Source: Cyanobacteria bacterium FACHB-502
Lineage (GTDB): Bacteria; Cyanobacteriota; Cyanobacteriia; Elainellales; Elainellaceae
NCBI GenBank assembly: GCA_014695325.1
Contig: JACJNZ010000039.1
Span: 186,001 to 250,000, forward strand
Length of the DNA stretch: 64,000 nucleotides
Direction of reading: 5' to 3'
This document shows, one piece after another, positions 35,852-45,436 of this stretch. The stretch's first letter is position 1, and the number at the start of each line of letters is the position of its first letter. The translations under genes and the position numbers were made by a program. The notes beneath the pieces were generated by a model, which was not told the DNA's origin, did not search any database, and saw only the letters and a program-made list of their open reading frames with translations.

Positions 35852-37028
35852 TATTAGAAGAGCACTTCTGCTCAATTTGCTGCAAAATTGCTGCCTCTTG
35901 CTGAGAAACCGTACCATTGTTTTCCGCTAGTCGCCGACACTGTGCCAGAACAGAAACGGCAAAATCGCAATCAAGCTGCTCTAGAAGCTGATCGAGCGGC
36001 TGTGGAGATTGAATATTGGCGGCGATCGTTTTCAGCGAATTCGATTCAATCTGCAATCGCTGGAGTTCCGGGAAGATATCTTCCCAAGTTTTGTCGGGAT
36101 AGCTTGCCAGAATCATGTGAACGGTAATTTGATCCATGATCGCTTGCTGGACGATTGCCCGATTGAGATACTCCTCGCTCTGCTGCTGAATTTGCTGTAG
36201 CGTTTCAGTGCTAGGTTCATCGGCTGTGGCTTGCAGTTTTGCTCCATAAAATCGGCTTGCTGCATATCCTACCGAATATAGAACCGTCGCGTTTGTACTT
36301 GCTCCAATCATTGCACCCGCAAACGGCACATTTCGCAAAAAGCCTAGTCCTGCCTTCAGGGCGTTACCGCCGCCCAATGCCAGCCCAAAAATGCCCAGCA
36401 CTTCGCCTTTGCGCTCCGGGTCGTTTAAGTCTAAACCGTAAGCAGCTGCAATTTCGTACACTAGTTCCGTCTGAAGGGCAGTGGTTGCCGCCAGATCGAG
36501 TGCGAGCAGTGCGGTGGCAAATCCAGGCAAAAGGCTGGTGACAAAGCCAGAACTCCCTGCCTGCATTGCTTTTCTCACCATTAATCGATGAGCAATCTGA
36601 CCGGGCGATTCGTTGGGATGCTTCTGCTGCATCTCTTTCACCGTTGCAGTCGCTTTGCTGGTGTCAACCCGATCGCTCATGCCCATGAGCCAGTCCAGCT
36701 TGAGCACCCCTGCCAATCGCCGCACAAACGGATTTCGCAGCAAAGGCAAACGACCCAAAAGGTTGAGAACCTGTCCAGCTCCCTCGGTGACCCCTCCCAT
36801 CCAGCCAACTGCCCGCTGAGTTGCCGCTCCACCCACAGCCACCGCCGAGCGAGCTACGCCTTTACCACGATCGACTACTCCTCCGGCAATGCCCCGCACC
36901 CAGTCAAAGCGTCCAGATTTGTGCAACGCTTCAGAATTGGGAGATTTAGTCAATGAGGGCGGTTGCTTTACTGTTTCCCGAAGAGTCGCTTGTTCCTCGG
37001 TCAGTATTGAGTCAGGCTGCTCGGTCAT
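35841..37028 (-). CDS. EcsC-like membrane-associated protein
   Basis: A 395-residue protein. I start it at the ATG at 37028 (MTEQPDSIL); the longer TTG frame adds twelve doubtful residues. The centre contains long apolar, Ala/Gly-rich stretches ([54 protein letters not shown]) as in EcsC-family proteins. The C-terminal about 80 residues ([31 protein letters not shown]) resemble a TerB-like helical domain. Function unknown. The 11-bp tail overlap with the acyltransferase gene means the two converging transcripts can form antisense pairs. Confidence 0.65.
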   Translation of the reverse strand: MTEQPDSILTEEQATLRETVKQPPSLTKSPNSEALHKSGRFDWVRGIAGGVVDRGKGVARSAVAVGGAATQRAVGWMGGVTEGAGQVLNLLGRLPLLRNPFVRRLAGVLKLDWLMGMSDRVDTSKATATVKEMQQKHPNESPGQIAHRLMVRKAMQAGSSGFVTSLLPGFATALLALDLAATTALQTELVYEIAAAYGLDLNDPERKGEVLGIFGLALGGGNALKAGLGFLRNVPFAGAMIGASTNATVLYSVGYAASRFYGAKLQATADEPSTETLQQIQQQSEEYLNRAIVQQAIMDQITVHMILASYPDKTWEDIFPELQRLQIESNSLKTIAANIQSPQPLDQLLEQLDCDFAVSVLAQCRRLAENNGTVSQQEAAILQQIEQKCSSNISL

Positions 37029-37431
37029 GGCTGAATGACTGGTAAATATTTGTGAAAATGTCAAAGAATGAGGATCAAACTAACGAGTAAATCGTTATGC
37101 AGAATGCTTTTGTCTGCATTCGCAGAATACTTCGATCTATATCTCTATTTGTATCTGATTAATCCTATATCTGATTAATCGGGTTTAATCATTTGCTTTT
37201 TCAGGCCGATCGATTCACCTACTGGATTTGTAATAGTTTATAGACTGTTTCTGCAACGTTCCTCAACATTGGGAAAGAGAAGTTCCCCCTCAAAGGTCGT
37301 AAGTTTTGAGGCTGTAAGTTCTACAAAAGAGAGATGCTGATGAGCAAGAAGGCATCTGCTTTTTCGCAGCTCGATATACTAAATTAAGACGGCAATTAAG
37401 ACGGCTAAGACGGTAGCGAAGGAGCAATCTC
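37029..37431. repeat. Gene-free region with 13-bp duplication (37152-37180)
   Basis: TATCTGATTAATC occurs at 37152-37164 and 37168-37180. A second repeat, a run of TAAGACGGC-type units, lies at about 37384-37412 directly upstream of the DUF4336 gene. No gene is visible in this 403-bp divergent spacer. Confidence 0.6.
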
Positions 37432-38655
37432 ATGGCATATCCTTCAGACAATTCTTCTCTTACCCTGCAATCTGGCGAGAACCGGGAGCATTCCTGGCTG
37501 TACTGGTTTCTAGTTCCAGTTTACCCCTATCACAAGCGGCGTACCTTGCGGCGAGAGGTCGTCACAAATACGATCTGGACTTTTGACCAGTTGCAGGGCA
37601 TTCTTTATACAATCGTTCCGGTTCGCATGACAATCGTGCGCTTGGAATCCGGTGGACTGCTCGTGTATTCACCGATCGCCCCCACCCGCGAGTGCATTCG
37701 CCTGGTGCGCGAACTAGAAGCAGAACACGGAGCCGTGCGCTATATTCTCCTCACCACTTCGTCAGGGCTAGAGCATAAGGTGTTTGTGCCGCCCTTTGCC
37801 CGTCACTTTCCCCAGGCGCAGGTGTTTGTGCCGCCGCATCAGTGGAGCTTTCCGTTTAATTTGCCCTTAAGCTGGCTAGGGTTTCCACGGGCTCGAACTC
37901 ACGTTTTGCCTGCCGAAAGTCATCTGGCTCCCTTTGGCGATGAGTTTGACTATGAGTTGCTGCATATTGACCTAGGGCGCGGCTGCTTTGAAGAAGTGGC
38001 TTGCTTTCACAAAGCATCTAGGACACTGCTCGTTACCGATACCGTGCTGTCTGTGCCCGAAGAACCTCCGGCGATCGTTCAAGATGACCCTTATCCGCTC
38101 CTGTTTCATGCCCGCAATCGAGCCACCGACCCGTTTATCGACACTGAAGCAAACCGCCGCAAAGGCTGGCAGAGAATTGCTCTGTTTGCCGTCTACTTTC
38201 AGCCCGATACGCTAAAAACGCTGGGTCTGGGTCAGGCGATCCGCGATGCCTTTAAAGCCTCCGATCGATCTCTCAAAGGCTACCTAGGACTGTTTCCGTT
38301 TGATTGGAAAGAAGACTGGAAGCGATCGTTTGATGCGCTCCGGGGAAACGGTCGTCCTTTTGTTGCACCCATTCTGCAAACGCTGATTCTGGATCAGTCG
38401 CCGCAAACCGTGCTCGATTGGGCAGAGCGGGTGTCTCGCTGGCAGTTTGAACGCATTATCTCTTGTCATTTTGACGCGCCCTTTCCGGCAACCCCGCAGC
38501 AGTTTCGGCAGGCGTTTTCAATTCTCAAGCCCTCTGCTCAACCCGTCCAGTTTGGCAGTGAAAGTCACGCGCTCCCGGCTGCGGATGTGCAGTTTATTAT
38601 CAAACTCGAAGAAACCCTGGATAAATTGGGTGTGACAAATCCTCCATCCCTTTAA
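37432..38655 (+). CDS. DUF4336 protein (metallo-beta-lactamase-like fold)
   Basis: A 407-residue protein of the DUF4336 family, shared between cyanobacteria and plant plastids. Recognisable segments are YPYHKRRTLRREVVTNTIW, LYTIVPVRMTIVRLESGGLL, YSPIAPTRECIRLVREL and ARHFPQAQVFVPPHQWSFP. The layout resembles a metallo-hydrolase fold, but I do not see an HxHxD motif, so metal binding is doubtful. No clear operon partner. The start codon follows GGAGCAATCTC. Confidence 0.85.
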   Translation: MAYPSDNSSLTLQSGENREHSWLYWFLVPVYPYHKRRTLRREVVTNTIWTFDQLQGILYTIVPVRMTIVRLESGGLLVYSPIAPTRECIRLVRELEAEHGAVRYILLTTSSGLEHKVFVPPFARHFPQAQVFVPPHQWSFPFNLPLSWLGFPRARTHVLPAESHLAPFGDEFDYELLHIDLGRGCFEEVACFHKASRTLLVTDTVLSVPEEPPAIVQDDPYPLLFHARNRATDPFIDTEANRRKGWQRIALFAVYFQPDTLKTLGLGQAIRDAFKASDRSLKGYLGLFPFDWKEDWKRSFDALRGNGRPFVAPILQTLILDQSPQTVLDWAERVSRWQFERIISCHFDAPFPATPQQFRQAFSILKPSAQPVQFGSESHALPAADVQFIIKLEETLDKLGVTNPPSL

Positions 38656-38663
38656 TTTTGAAT

Positions 38664-38867
38664 TTACACCCAAAATTCGGGTTGAGTCAGGTCGATCGCG
38701 ATCGCTAAAAGGTTTGCAAAATTAATCTGGCTGTAGAGTTTCCAGAATCGAATCTCGGCACGCAGGCGATCGTTCCCCCTTGAGCAAGCTGCACGGCAGA
38801 GGGTGATCAGGAGTGGCAGCCAGGGATAAGTGCGGCGAACAATCTGCCAGAAAAGCTTACAGGACAT
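38664..38867 (-). CDS. Small protein translationally coupled to the COQ4-like gene
   Basis: A 67-residue frame whose ATG begins two bases after the TAA of the COQ4-like gene, a spacing typical of translational coupling. The product has a hydrophobic patch (YPWLPLLITLCRAA) and a basic, Phe/Tyr-rich middle (DRLRAEIRFWKLYSQINFAN). No family is recognised. The tight spacing is the main support; a chance ORF is possible. Confidence 0.45.
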   Translation of the reverse strand: MSCKLFWQIVRRTYPWLPLLITLCRAACSRGNDRLRAEIRFWKLYSQINFANLLAIAIDLTQPEFWV

Positions 38868-38869
38868 GG

Positions 38870-39574
38870 TTAAGGGCGAACGGGCTGCACATTCAGTTCT
38901 TCGCGCCACTGATCCACAGGCTTATCCCAGGCGGTTTCCCATTTTTGGGCAATCAAAGGTTTCGCCACTTTTCCCATTTGATATCCCTGAGCAATCGCTC
39001 CCAGCAGCGGATTCAGGCACTCTGGCTGGAGTATCGTTGTGGCAATTAGCGCATTCGCAACGAGCAGACTAGAGAGTGGAAGCTGAAACTGCGCCAAATA
39101 AAAAGCCTGCAAACCGATTTCGCCCATTTCGCTCGTATCAAACCCGGTAATAATGTGCCAGATGTCGTGCGTTTTTTGCCAGCGATATTCGACGTAGTGG
39201 GTGTCCGAATCGATCGGTATAACAGGCTCAAAGGGTTGAAATCCTAACTGTTTCATGTGGCAGGCATAAACGTAGCCGAGGGAGTTTTGGGGGTACTGCA
39301 AGAGTTCGTCCAGATCGTGCGGTGGAGCCACATATCGTTCTGACAGAATCGCAGCAGCTTCGGGCGTTGTTTTTAGGGCGGCGATCGACAGTTGAAACGC
39401 TGGGCTATTCAGCAGGCTGTTGCTCAGTTCCCACACGGGTTCCAGGTTGCCGCTTTCATCAAACAAAAGGGTGACGAATGCTTTGATTCCTCGCATTGTT
39501 TGAACGACAGGCTGAAAGCTAGTTCCAGAAGGGAGGGCAGGCAAATGATGAGCAAGTCGATGAATCGGGTGCAT
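38870..39574 (-). CDS. COQ4 family protein
   Basis: A 234-residue helical protein of the COQ4 family. The hallmark metal-ligand motif HDxxH-x11-E is present as THDIWHIITGFDTSEMGEIG. Eukaryotic COQ4 is needed for ubiquinone synthesis and binds a divalent metal and a hydrophobic ligand. Cyanobacteria make plastoquinone and phylloquinone, not ubiquinone, so the role here is different or accessory. I chose the ATG at 39574, preceded by GGAG. It is divergent from a tetR gene across a 99-bp spacer carrying two tandem palindromes, so it is probably repressed by that TetR. A small gene follows after 2 bp. Confidence 0.82.
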   Translation of the reverse strand: MHPIHRLAHHLPALPSGTSFQPVVQTMRGIKAFVTLLFDESGNLEPVWELSNSLLNSPAFQLSIAALKTTPEAAAILSERYVAPPHDLDELLQYPQNSLGYVYACHMKQLGFQPFEPVIPIDSDTHYVEYRWQKTHDIWHIITGFDTSEMGEIGLQAFYLAQFQLPLSSLLVANALIATTILQPECLNPLLGAIAQGYQMGKVAKPLIAQKWETAWDKPVDQWREELNVQPVRP

Positions 39575-39600
39575 TGCGCAATCTCCAGGAAAAACAGGAT

Positions 39601-39651
39601 AAAATACGAACAAAGTTCATGTTTTTAAAATACGAACGTTGCTCATGTTTT
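39601..39651. promoter_or_regulatory. Two tandem 25-bp palindromes: probable TetR operators
   Basis: AAAATACGAACAAAGTTCATGTTTT-type imperfect palindromes occur at 39601-39625 and 39627-39651, one base apart. Each has arms AAAA...GAAC and GTTC (or GCTC)...TTTT around a 3-bp centre. Copy 1 ends 26 bp upstream of the COQ4-like ATG, and copy 2 ends 22 bp upstream of the tetR ATG. This is the arrangement of a repressor that controls itself and its divergent target. Confidence 0.75.
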
Positions 39652-39673
39652 GTCAAGAAAAGGAGTCCACAAA

Positions 39674-40306
39674 ATGGCAAACGATCGCCTAAAAGCCTCC
39701 ACAATGCGACGACAGCCTAAGCAAAGCCGCAGCCAGGAACGGGTGCATCAGATTCTAGATGCCGCAGAGGAAGTGTTTATCGAATTAGGGTATGAACAAA
39801 CCACCACACGGGCGATCGCCAGCCGTGCCGAAGTGCCGATCGGATCACTGTACCAGTTCTTTCCAGATAAAGCGGCGATCGTGCGAGCACTGGCTGATCG
39901 GTATTTTGAGCAGGAATATCGAATGTTTTTGCAGCTTCATACCGAACTGGCAGAAGTGGAAATTAGTACCTATGTCGATCGCATCATTGATGCGTTTGAG
40001 CAGTTTGCGGATGAGCGTCCTGGCTATCGCGCTGTACTGAGAGCGTTACTCAATCAAATGACCGTAACCGCTGCCAGCGCAATGAATGAATATGACCAAC
40101 TTGTGTTGATGGGACTAACTAATTTTTTGTCTCAACGCAATCCTCAATTAGAGAGTACTCAGTGCGAAATGATTGCCACGATCGTCTTTAAAGCAGCGAA
40201 TGAACTGCTCTGGCTGGCAATGACCTGCGATTCTCAGCAGCGATCAGCTATGGTGGCTGAAACCAAGGCTCTGATTACCGCATATCTGAAAACCTACCAG
40301 ATTTAA
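39674..40306 (+). CDS. TetR/AcrR family transcriptional repressor
   Basis: A 210-residue regulator from the ATG at 39674, which follows AAGGAG. The N-terminal helix-turn-helix is VFIELGYEQTTTRAIASRAE followed by VPIGSLYQFFPDKAAIVRAL, the standard TetR signature. The C-terminal ligand-binding and dimerisation part (about 70-210) is typical in length. It is divergent from the COQ4-like gene, and two tandem palindromes lie in the spacer. It likely binds them and releases when a small, perhaps lipophilic, ligand appears; the ligand is unknown. Confidence 0.9.
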   Translation: MANDRLKASTMRRQPKQSRSQERVHQILDAAEEVFIELGYEQTTTRAIASRAEVPIGSLYQFFPDKAAIVRALADRYFEQEYRMFLQLHTELAEVEISTYVDRIIDAFEQFADERPGYRAVLRALLNQMTVTAASAMNEYDQLVLMGLTNFLSQRNPQLESTQCEMIATIVFKAANELLWLAMTCDSQQRSAMVAETKALITAYLKTYQI

Positions 40307-40415
40307 GCGGTTTAGACTCAATAAAAGCCTAATTTCGTTTTCATTTCCTTAAGCATTTCTCCAGACATTTTTTCTGAAGTTAAAATAATCTACATCAAAC
40401 AATTCACCGTTTTCT

Positions 40416-42311
40416 ATGCCTGTTCTTTCCCAAACTGAACTTAAACCTAACGATAATCTGATTCTCGATGGCATTCCTGCTATTCCTCAATCGATCGTCG
40501 AAAGCGTTAATCGCTACACCGAGTTTCGATCAGCAAGTCTTTCAAGCTGGCATCCGGTTGAGCGATCGATGCTAATTTCCACTCGGTTTGGGCAAACGGC
40601 ACAGGTGCATCAGGTTCAGTTTCCTTTGGGCAGCCGCAAGCAGTTGACCTTTTTCCCGGAACCGGTCAGCGGAGCGACTTATCAGCCAACGCAGGGCGAA
40701 TATTTTGTTTTTAGCAAAGACATTGGCGGGAACGAATTCAGCCAAAACTATCGCTACGATTTGGCAACTGGGCAGGTGACGCTATTAACCGACGGAACCT
40801 CAAAAAACAGTCGCGGTATCTGGTCAAAGTCGGGAACGCAAATGGTGTACACCTCGACTCGTCGCACCCAGCAAGATACCGATCTATACGTGATCGATCC
40901 GCTTCAGCCAGAACAGGAGCGATTGCTGATGACGGTAGAAGGGGGAGGCTGGTTTCCGGCTGCTTGGTCAGAAGACGATCGCCACATTGCCGTTATTGAA
41001 TATATTTCGATCACCGAAACCTATCTGTGGCTAGTGGATGCCCAGACCGGGGAGAAAAGGCTGCTCACGCCTAAAGGCGGCGAACCCGTGGCTTATCAGG
41101 CGGTTGTGTTTGATAAACAGCGCAACGGTTTATATGTGGTATGCGATCGAGATTCAGAGTTTCTGCGATTAGCGTATCTCGATCTGGAGACGCAGGACTA
41201 TACGTTTTTAACAAACTCAATTGAATGGGATATTGAACAAATTCGCTTATCCCATGATGGACGCTTGCTCGCATTCACGGCGAACGAAAATGGAATTAGC
41301 GTCCTCCATTTATTTGATACAACAACCCAACGGGAAATCCCATTACCTGCTCTGCCGATCGGTCAAGTATTTGGCTTACAGTGGCACAAAAACAACCGCG
41401 ATCTGGGCTTTACGCTTATCTCTGCTCAATCGAACGCGGATGTGTATTCGCTGGATGTCACGACTGGACAGATCGATCGCTGGACCGAAAGCGAAACGGG
41501 CGGGCTGAACACCAGCAGCTTTTCTGAGCCTGAGTTAGTGCAGTGGCAAAGCTTTGACGATCGCCCCATCTCTGGGTTTCTTTATCGTCCTCCCGCTCAC
41601 TTTCCCGGCAAACGCCCGGTGATGATCAACATCCATGGTGGACCCGAAGGACAGTTTCGCCCCATTTTCCTGGGACGGAGCAATTACTATCTCAATGAAT
41701 TGGGCGTGGCGTTACTTTATCCCAACGTGCGCGGCTCCTCTGGCTATGGCAAAACTTTTCTGAAACTGGATAACGGCTATCTGCGCGAGGATTCTGTCCA
41801 AGATATTGGCGCACTGCTTGACTGGATTAGAACCCAACCCGATCTGGATGCCGATCGCATTCTCGTTACCGGGGGCAGCTACGGCGGCTATATGTCCCTG
41901 GCAGTCGCAACGCACTATGGCGATCGAATTCGAGCGTCGATCGATATTGTCGGCATTTCTAACTTTGTTACCTTCCTCGAAAAAACAGAAGGCTATCGTC
42001 GCGATTTACGCCGCGTAGAATATGGCGATGAACGCGATCCAGAAATGCGAAAGTTTCTGCTGCAAATCTCTCCAGTGAACAACGCAGACAAAATCCAGAA
42101 ACCTATGTTTGTAATTCATGGGGCAAACGACCCGCGTGTGCCGCTCAATGAAGCCGAACAGATTGTTACCACGCTAAAACAGCGTCACGTTCCAGTCTGG
42201 TATCTGGTGGCAAAAGACGAAGGACACGGTTTCTCGAAAAAACAAAACATCGATTTTCAGTTTTATTCGACGATTTTGTTTATCCAGAATTTCCTGCTAG
42301 ATCAAGATTAG
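40416..42311 (+). CDS. S9 family peptidase (prolyl oligopeptidase superfamily)
   Basis: A 631-residue serine peptidase. Residues about 30-370 form a beta-propeller (repeated S.DGR/W motifs such as LSHDGRLLAFTA and DLYVIDPLQ). The C-terminal alpha/beta-hydrolase has the oxyanion region NIHGGPEGQF, nucleophile Ser in TGGSYGGYMS, acid in IHGANDPRVP and His in DEGHGFSK. This is the dipeptidyl/acylaminoacyl-peptidase branch that cleaves short peptides. There is no signal peptide, so it should be cytosolic. It stands alone, 109 bp after tetR. Confidence 0.92.
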   Translation: MPVLSQTELKPNDNLILDGIPAIPQSIVESVNRYTEFRSASLSSWHPVERSMLISTRFGQTAQVHQVQFPLGSRKQLTFFPEPVSGATYQPTQGEYFVFSKDIGGNEFSQNYRYDLATGQVTLLTDGTSKNSRGIWSKSGTQMVYTSTRRTQQDTDLYVIDPLQPEQERLLMTVEGGGWFPAAWSEDDRHIAVIEYISITETYLWLVDAQTGEKRLLTPKGGEPVAYQAVVFDKQRNGLYVVCDRDSEFLRLAYLDLETQDYTFLTNSIEWDIEQIRLSHDGRLLAFTANENGISVLHLFDTTTQREIPLPALPIGQVFGLQWHKNNRDLGFTLISAQSNADVYSLDVTTGQIDRWTESETGGLNTSSFSEPELVQWQSFDDRPISGFLYRPPAHFPGKRPVMINIHGGPEGQFRPIFLGRSNYYLNELGVALLYPNVRGSSGYGKTFLKLDNGYLREDSVQDIGALLDWIRTQPDLDADRILVTGGSYGGYMSLAVATHYGDRIRASIDIVGISNFVTFLEKTEGYRRDLRRVEYGDERDPEMRKFLLQISPVNNADKIQKPMFVIHGANDPRVPLNEAEQIVTTLKQRHVPVWYLVAKDEGHGFSKKQNIDFQFYSTILFIQNFLLDQD

Positions 42312-42560
42312 GGGCGACGGCAAAGATTTGGGCTAGCAGTTCAATTTTAAGGGCGGCTCGATAAACCGTCCTTGAGAAATCAGTAACCTTAGCCCTGATT
42401 TTCGCTTTGGCGGGTCAGTTCATTCTGCTGCTGGTGAGTTTGCCGCTGTTCAATAATTGAGGTGCGCTACCGCAACAACGCAAATAACGCACCCAACCTG
42501 CAAAGCAGAAGTAATCAACAGTGAAGCCTGTCGATTAAGTAATTAAACTAAACAGCAAGA

Positions 42561-43607
42561 TTACACCGAAGCCATCATGTCCTGCTGAAGTTTGCGCTTC
42601 ACTTCTTTGAATTGGCTTGCCATTTGCTCTTTTTGCGCGTCGCTGCAATTTTTGTCGATCGCCGCAAACATGGTGCTTTCTTCCTGACGAATGTGGTCGC
42701 CCAGATGAGTCATCAGGTCTTTGATCTTCGAGCGGAACAGGTCGGCATTTGCAGCAGGATCCATCGCCTTGATTTCCTCCAGCATCGGTCGCCATTCAGC
42801 CTGTTCGTCGTAGAGTTCCTGAGTATTCTCATCGCCATAAAACGATCGAATGGCAGGATAGACCACTTCCTCTTCGGCTTGCGCATGTACCAGGATGTCT
42901 TTATAAAGCTGACCGAAGTATTCTTGCAGCTTCTGAGGATCTTTGGTTGCGCCAATTTCAGTGAAGATGGTATTCACTTTGTTGTGGTCTAGCCGAATCA
43001 GGGTTTGGATATTCATGTCCTGCTTATCGGTGTTTTGGGTAATGACGCTACCCGCAACGCCCGACAATGCCGCAACCGCATCCTGAACTCGTGCCCAAAT
43101 TCCCTGATCGGCATCCATGCCGGTCATTTCGCGCACGCCTGCCTGTTCGAGCATTCCTTTGAGCTGCTCCTGGTGTGCCCGACCTTCAAAGTTAACGGTA
43201 TTCAGGGGACCGATCGCCACCTCAATGTCTGCTCCTACTTTCTGAGCCGCTTTGTGAATATTAATGCCGCTCATAGCTTGACCATGCTTCATCAACTCGT
43301 GGTGAATTAGCTTTTGGTAGAAGGTGAAATCATCGCCCTCCATCATTTGCTCAAAATTCTTGACAAAGATGTGGGTGGCAGGACTCGGCTCTGCTTGAAT
43401 GCCGTACTGAACAATTACCGTTTCGATAATGCCCAGATTCTTTTGATCGTCTTCGAGCATATTTTGCAAACGATCGCGGATATCTTCGTAGGGGCAAACG
43501 TCGATTAACTTTTGGTCATTTGAAAGAATGAGTTTTTGAAAAGTAAGCAAATCGGCTAAGCGTTCGCCAATTAACTGCCGCTTTGTATCATCCAGTTTGG
43601 ATACCAT
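42561..43607 (-). CDS. Hemerythrin HHE domain protein
   Basis: A 348-residue protein of two helical halves. The N-terminal half (about 1-170) looks ferritin- or HHE-like but lacks clear metal ligands. The C-terminal half (about 200-335) has the hemerythrin pattern: LIRLDHNKVNTIF, then LVHAQAEEEVVYP and HLGDHIRQEESTMF, supplying the His and Glu ligands of a di-iron site. Such proteins bind oxygen, NO or iron and are often stress-linked. The start has GGAG at good distance. The gene is monocistronic by position. Confidence 0.85.
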   Translation of the reverse strand: MVSKLDDTKRQLIGERLADLLTFQKLILSNDQKLIDVCPYEDIRDRLQNMLEDDQKNLGIIETVIVQYGIQAEPSPATHIFVKNFEQMMEGDDFTFYQKLIHHELMKHGQAMSGINIHKAAQKVGADIEVAIGPLNTVNFEGRAHQEQLKGMLEQAGVREMTGMDADQGIWARVQDAVAALSGVAGSVITQNTDKQDMNIQTLIRLDHNKVNTIFTEIGATKDPQKLQEYFGQLYKDILVHAQAEEEVVYPAIRSFYGDENTQELYDEQAEWRPMLEEIKAMDPAANADLFRSKIKDLMTHLGDHIRQEESTMFAAIDKNCSDAQKEQMASQFKEVKRKLQQDMMASV

Positions 43608-43963
43608 GCTGATTTCTCCACGAACAAATAATTTGATTTACCATTCAAGCCACTTCAAAAGACACAGCACTTTGTCCTGTCTTTCAGTGACAAGAGATTT
43701 GAGTTTTTAATTCTGCAAACAATCTGATTTTCTAGATAATTTTGGTTTTGTTCACCCAACTCCAGTTAGATGTTGCAGTTAGATATTTTGTTGAAGTTCT
43801 ACCCAGGCAATCGTATTTCTCTTCCTGAAGCAGGAGTCAATTGAAACGGATTGAAATTGTGAACCAACTGACCCTATCAAAATGTCAAAATCGCGCAGAA
43901 TTTCAAAATTGCGAAAGGATGACGTGAGGCGATCGATCTTTGATTTCAGTCAACGACTCGTCC
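43608..43963. other. Gene-free region with an inverted repeat upstream of the hemerythrin gene
   Basis: Arms AAAGACA and TGTCTTT lie at about 43658-43684, 51-77 bp upstream of the hemerythrin-like start, and could be an operator or leader hairpin. A short CAGTTAGAT duplication lies at about 43764-43783. No gene is visible. Confidence 0.45.
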
Positions 43964-45076
43964 TCAGGACACCCCTGCACCGCCCGATTCAAATAAAACA
44001 TTCGGATAATAGCCTGTCGGTTTTTGTCCTACCGTTGCGCCGCCGTGAATCATGCCCTGGATCTCGGAGCCAAAGAAACTGTAGGGGAACTGAAGCTCAG
44101 GACGGCTGACGGCTTCTAATCGCTGCAATTGCTCCGTCGGAATTTCAAACTCTAACGATCGCAGATTGTCTTCAAGCTGAGATAGCTTCGTTGCGCCAAT
44201 AATCACCGAGCTAACCCCTGGACGAGAAGCAGCCCAATTGACCGCCACCTGCGCCATGCTGTGCCCCAATTCTTTTGCAACTTGCTCCAGTTCTGCCACA
44301 ATTTTCCAGTTGCGATCGTTCAACTTTTGAAACGCCGGATTCTGAACGCCTTTCACCGTTTCTAAACGCCCTCCGCCGATCGATCCGCCGTCACTCGGCT
44401 TATATTTGCCGCTGAGGAAACCGCTTGCCAGAGGACTCCACACCATCACGCCCATGCCCAGCTCCGCCCCCAGGGAAATAAACTCCTGCTCGATGTTGCG
44501 CTCGACCAGCGAATACTCAAGCTGAAGCGTCGAAATTGGCTCATAGCCGCGCCACTCTGCCAAGGTTTGTGCCCGCGCTGCGTACCAGGCAGGAACGTCG
44601 CTTAAACCCACATGACGCACCTTGCCCGATCGCACCAGATCATCCAGGGTTCGCATGACTTCTTCGGCAGGAGTCACACAATCCCAGGTGTGCAGAATGT
44701 AGAGATCGATATAGTCTGTGCCTAATCGCTTCAGCGATCCTTCAACCGCTCTCAAAATATTCTTGCGTCCATTGCCCCCCGCATTCGGATTTCCAGGCTC
44801 CGCATTATAGGAAAACTTGGTAGCGATGATTACTCGATCGCGCAAGTTTCGTTCTGCAACAAATTGACCCAGCCACGTCTCACTCGTTCCGCCCGTGTAT
44901 AAATCCGCCGTGTCAATTAAGTTTCCGCCTGTATCCACAAACGTATTAAATAGCTGCTGCGCGGTTGCCTGATCTGCTCCCCAGCCCCATTCCGTTCCAA
45001 AGGTCATCGTTCCCAGTGCTAGGCGGCTCACCCGCAACCCCGATCGTCCCATGGTGTAATACTGATTCAGCGTCAT
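43964..45076 (-). CDS. Aldo/keto reductase
   Basis: A 370-residue NADPH-dependent reductase. The catalytic tetrad is readable: Asp and Tyr in DTADLYTGG, Lys in IATKFSY and His in YILHTWD. The NADP-binding end IIGATKLSQLEDNLRSLEF is present. The group is the AKR11/AKR12-like (YghZ/IolS-type) branch. Substrate unknown. It is separated from the hemerythrin gene by 356 bp and is probably monocistronic. Confidence 0.92.
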   Translation of the reverse strand: MTLNQYYTMGRSGLRVSRLALGTMTFGTEWGWGADQATAQQLFNTFVDTGGNLIDTADLYTGGTSETWLGQFVAERNLRDRVIIATKFSYNAEPGNPNAGGNGRKNILRAVEGSLKRLGTDYIDLYILHTWDCVTPAEEVMRTLDDLVRSGKVRHVGLSDVPAWYAARAQTLAEWRGYEPISTLQLEYSLVERNIEQEFISLGAELGMGVMVWSPLASGFLSGKYKPSDGGSIGGGRLETVKGVQNPAFQKLNDRNWKIVAELEQVAKELGHSMAQVAVNWAASRPGVSSVIIGATKLSQLEDNLRSLEFEIPTEQLQRLEAVSRPELQFPYSFFGSEIQGMIHGGATVGQKPTGYYPNVLFESGGAGVS

Positions 45077-45436
45077 ATTCCCGTCCTCTCCTTCGTTTTC
45101 TCCTTAATGTACATTGAGCACCGGATTGACCTACTGCATTGACTCACTCGATCAGCAGACTCAGCAGACAAACTTTTTCGAGTTCAGGCTTAGGGTTAAA
45201 CCCTTAATGATCAAACGATAATTACGCTAAGCGATCGGGAATGGGTTTGAGGGAATACACGCGCCAGAAGAAAGCATCAGCTGCGTGCTGATCCCATCCA
45301 GAAGAACGAATCATGCTGAATTGTCTCAGAATGAATTTCGATGCAACTCATGATGCATTTAGTATAGAAAATTCAGCCAGGGCAAAGATGTTCAATTCTG
45401 GCGTGGATTTATCAAATTCTTGCAGAGCTGACGATA
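45077..45436. other. Gene-free region with a small palindrome
   Basis: AGGGTTAAACCCT, a 6+1+6 palindrome, lies at about 45190-45203, some 115 bp upstream of the aldo/keto reductase start. No gene is visible between the MATE stop and this start. Confidence 0.4.
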
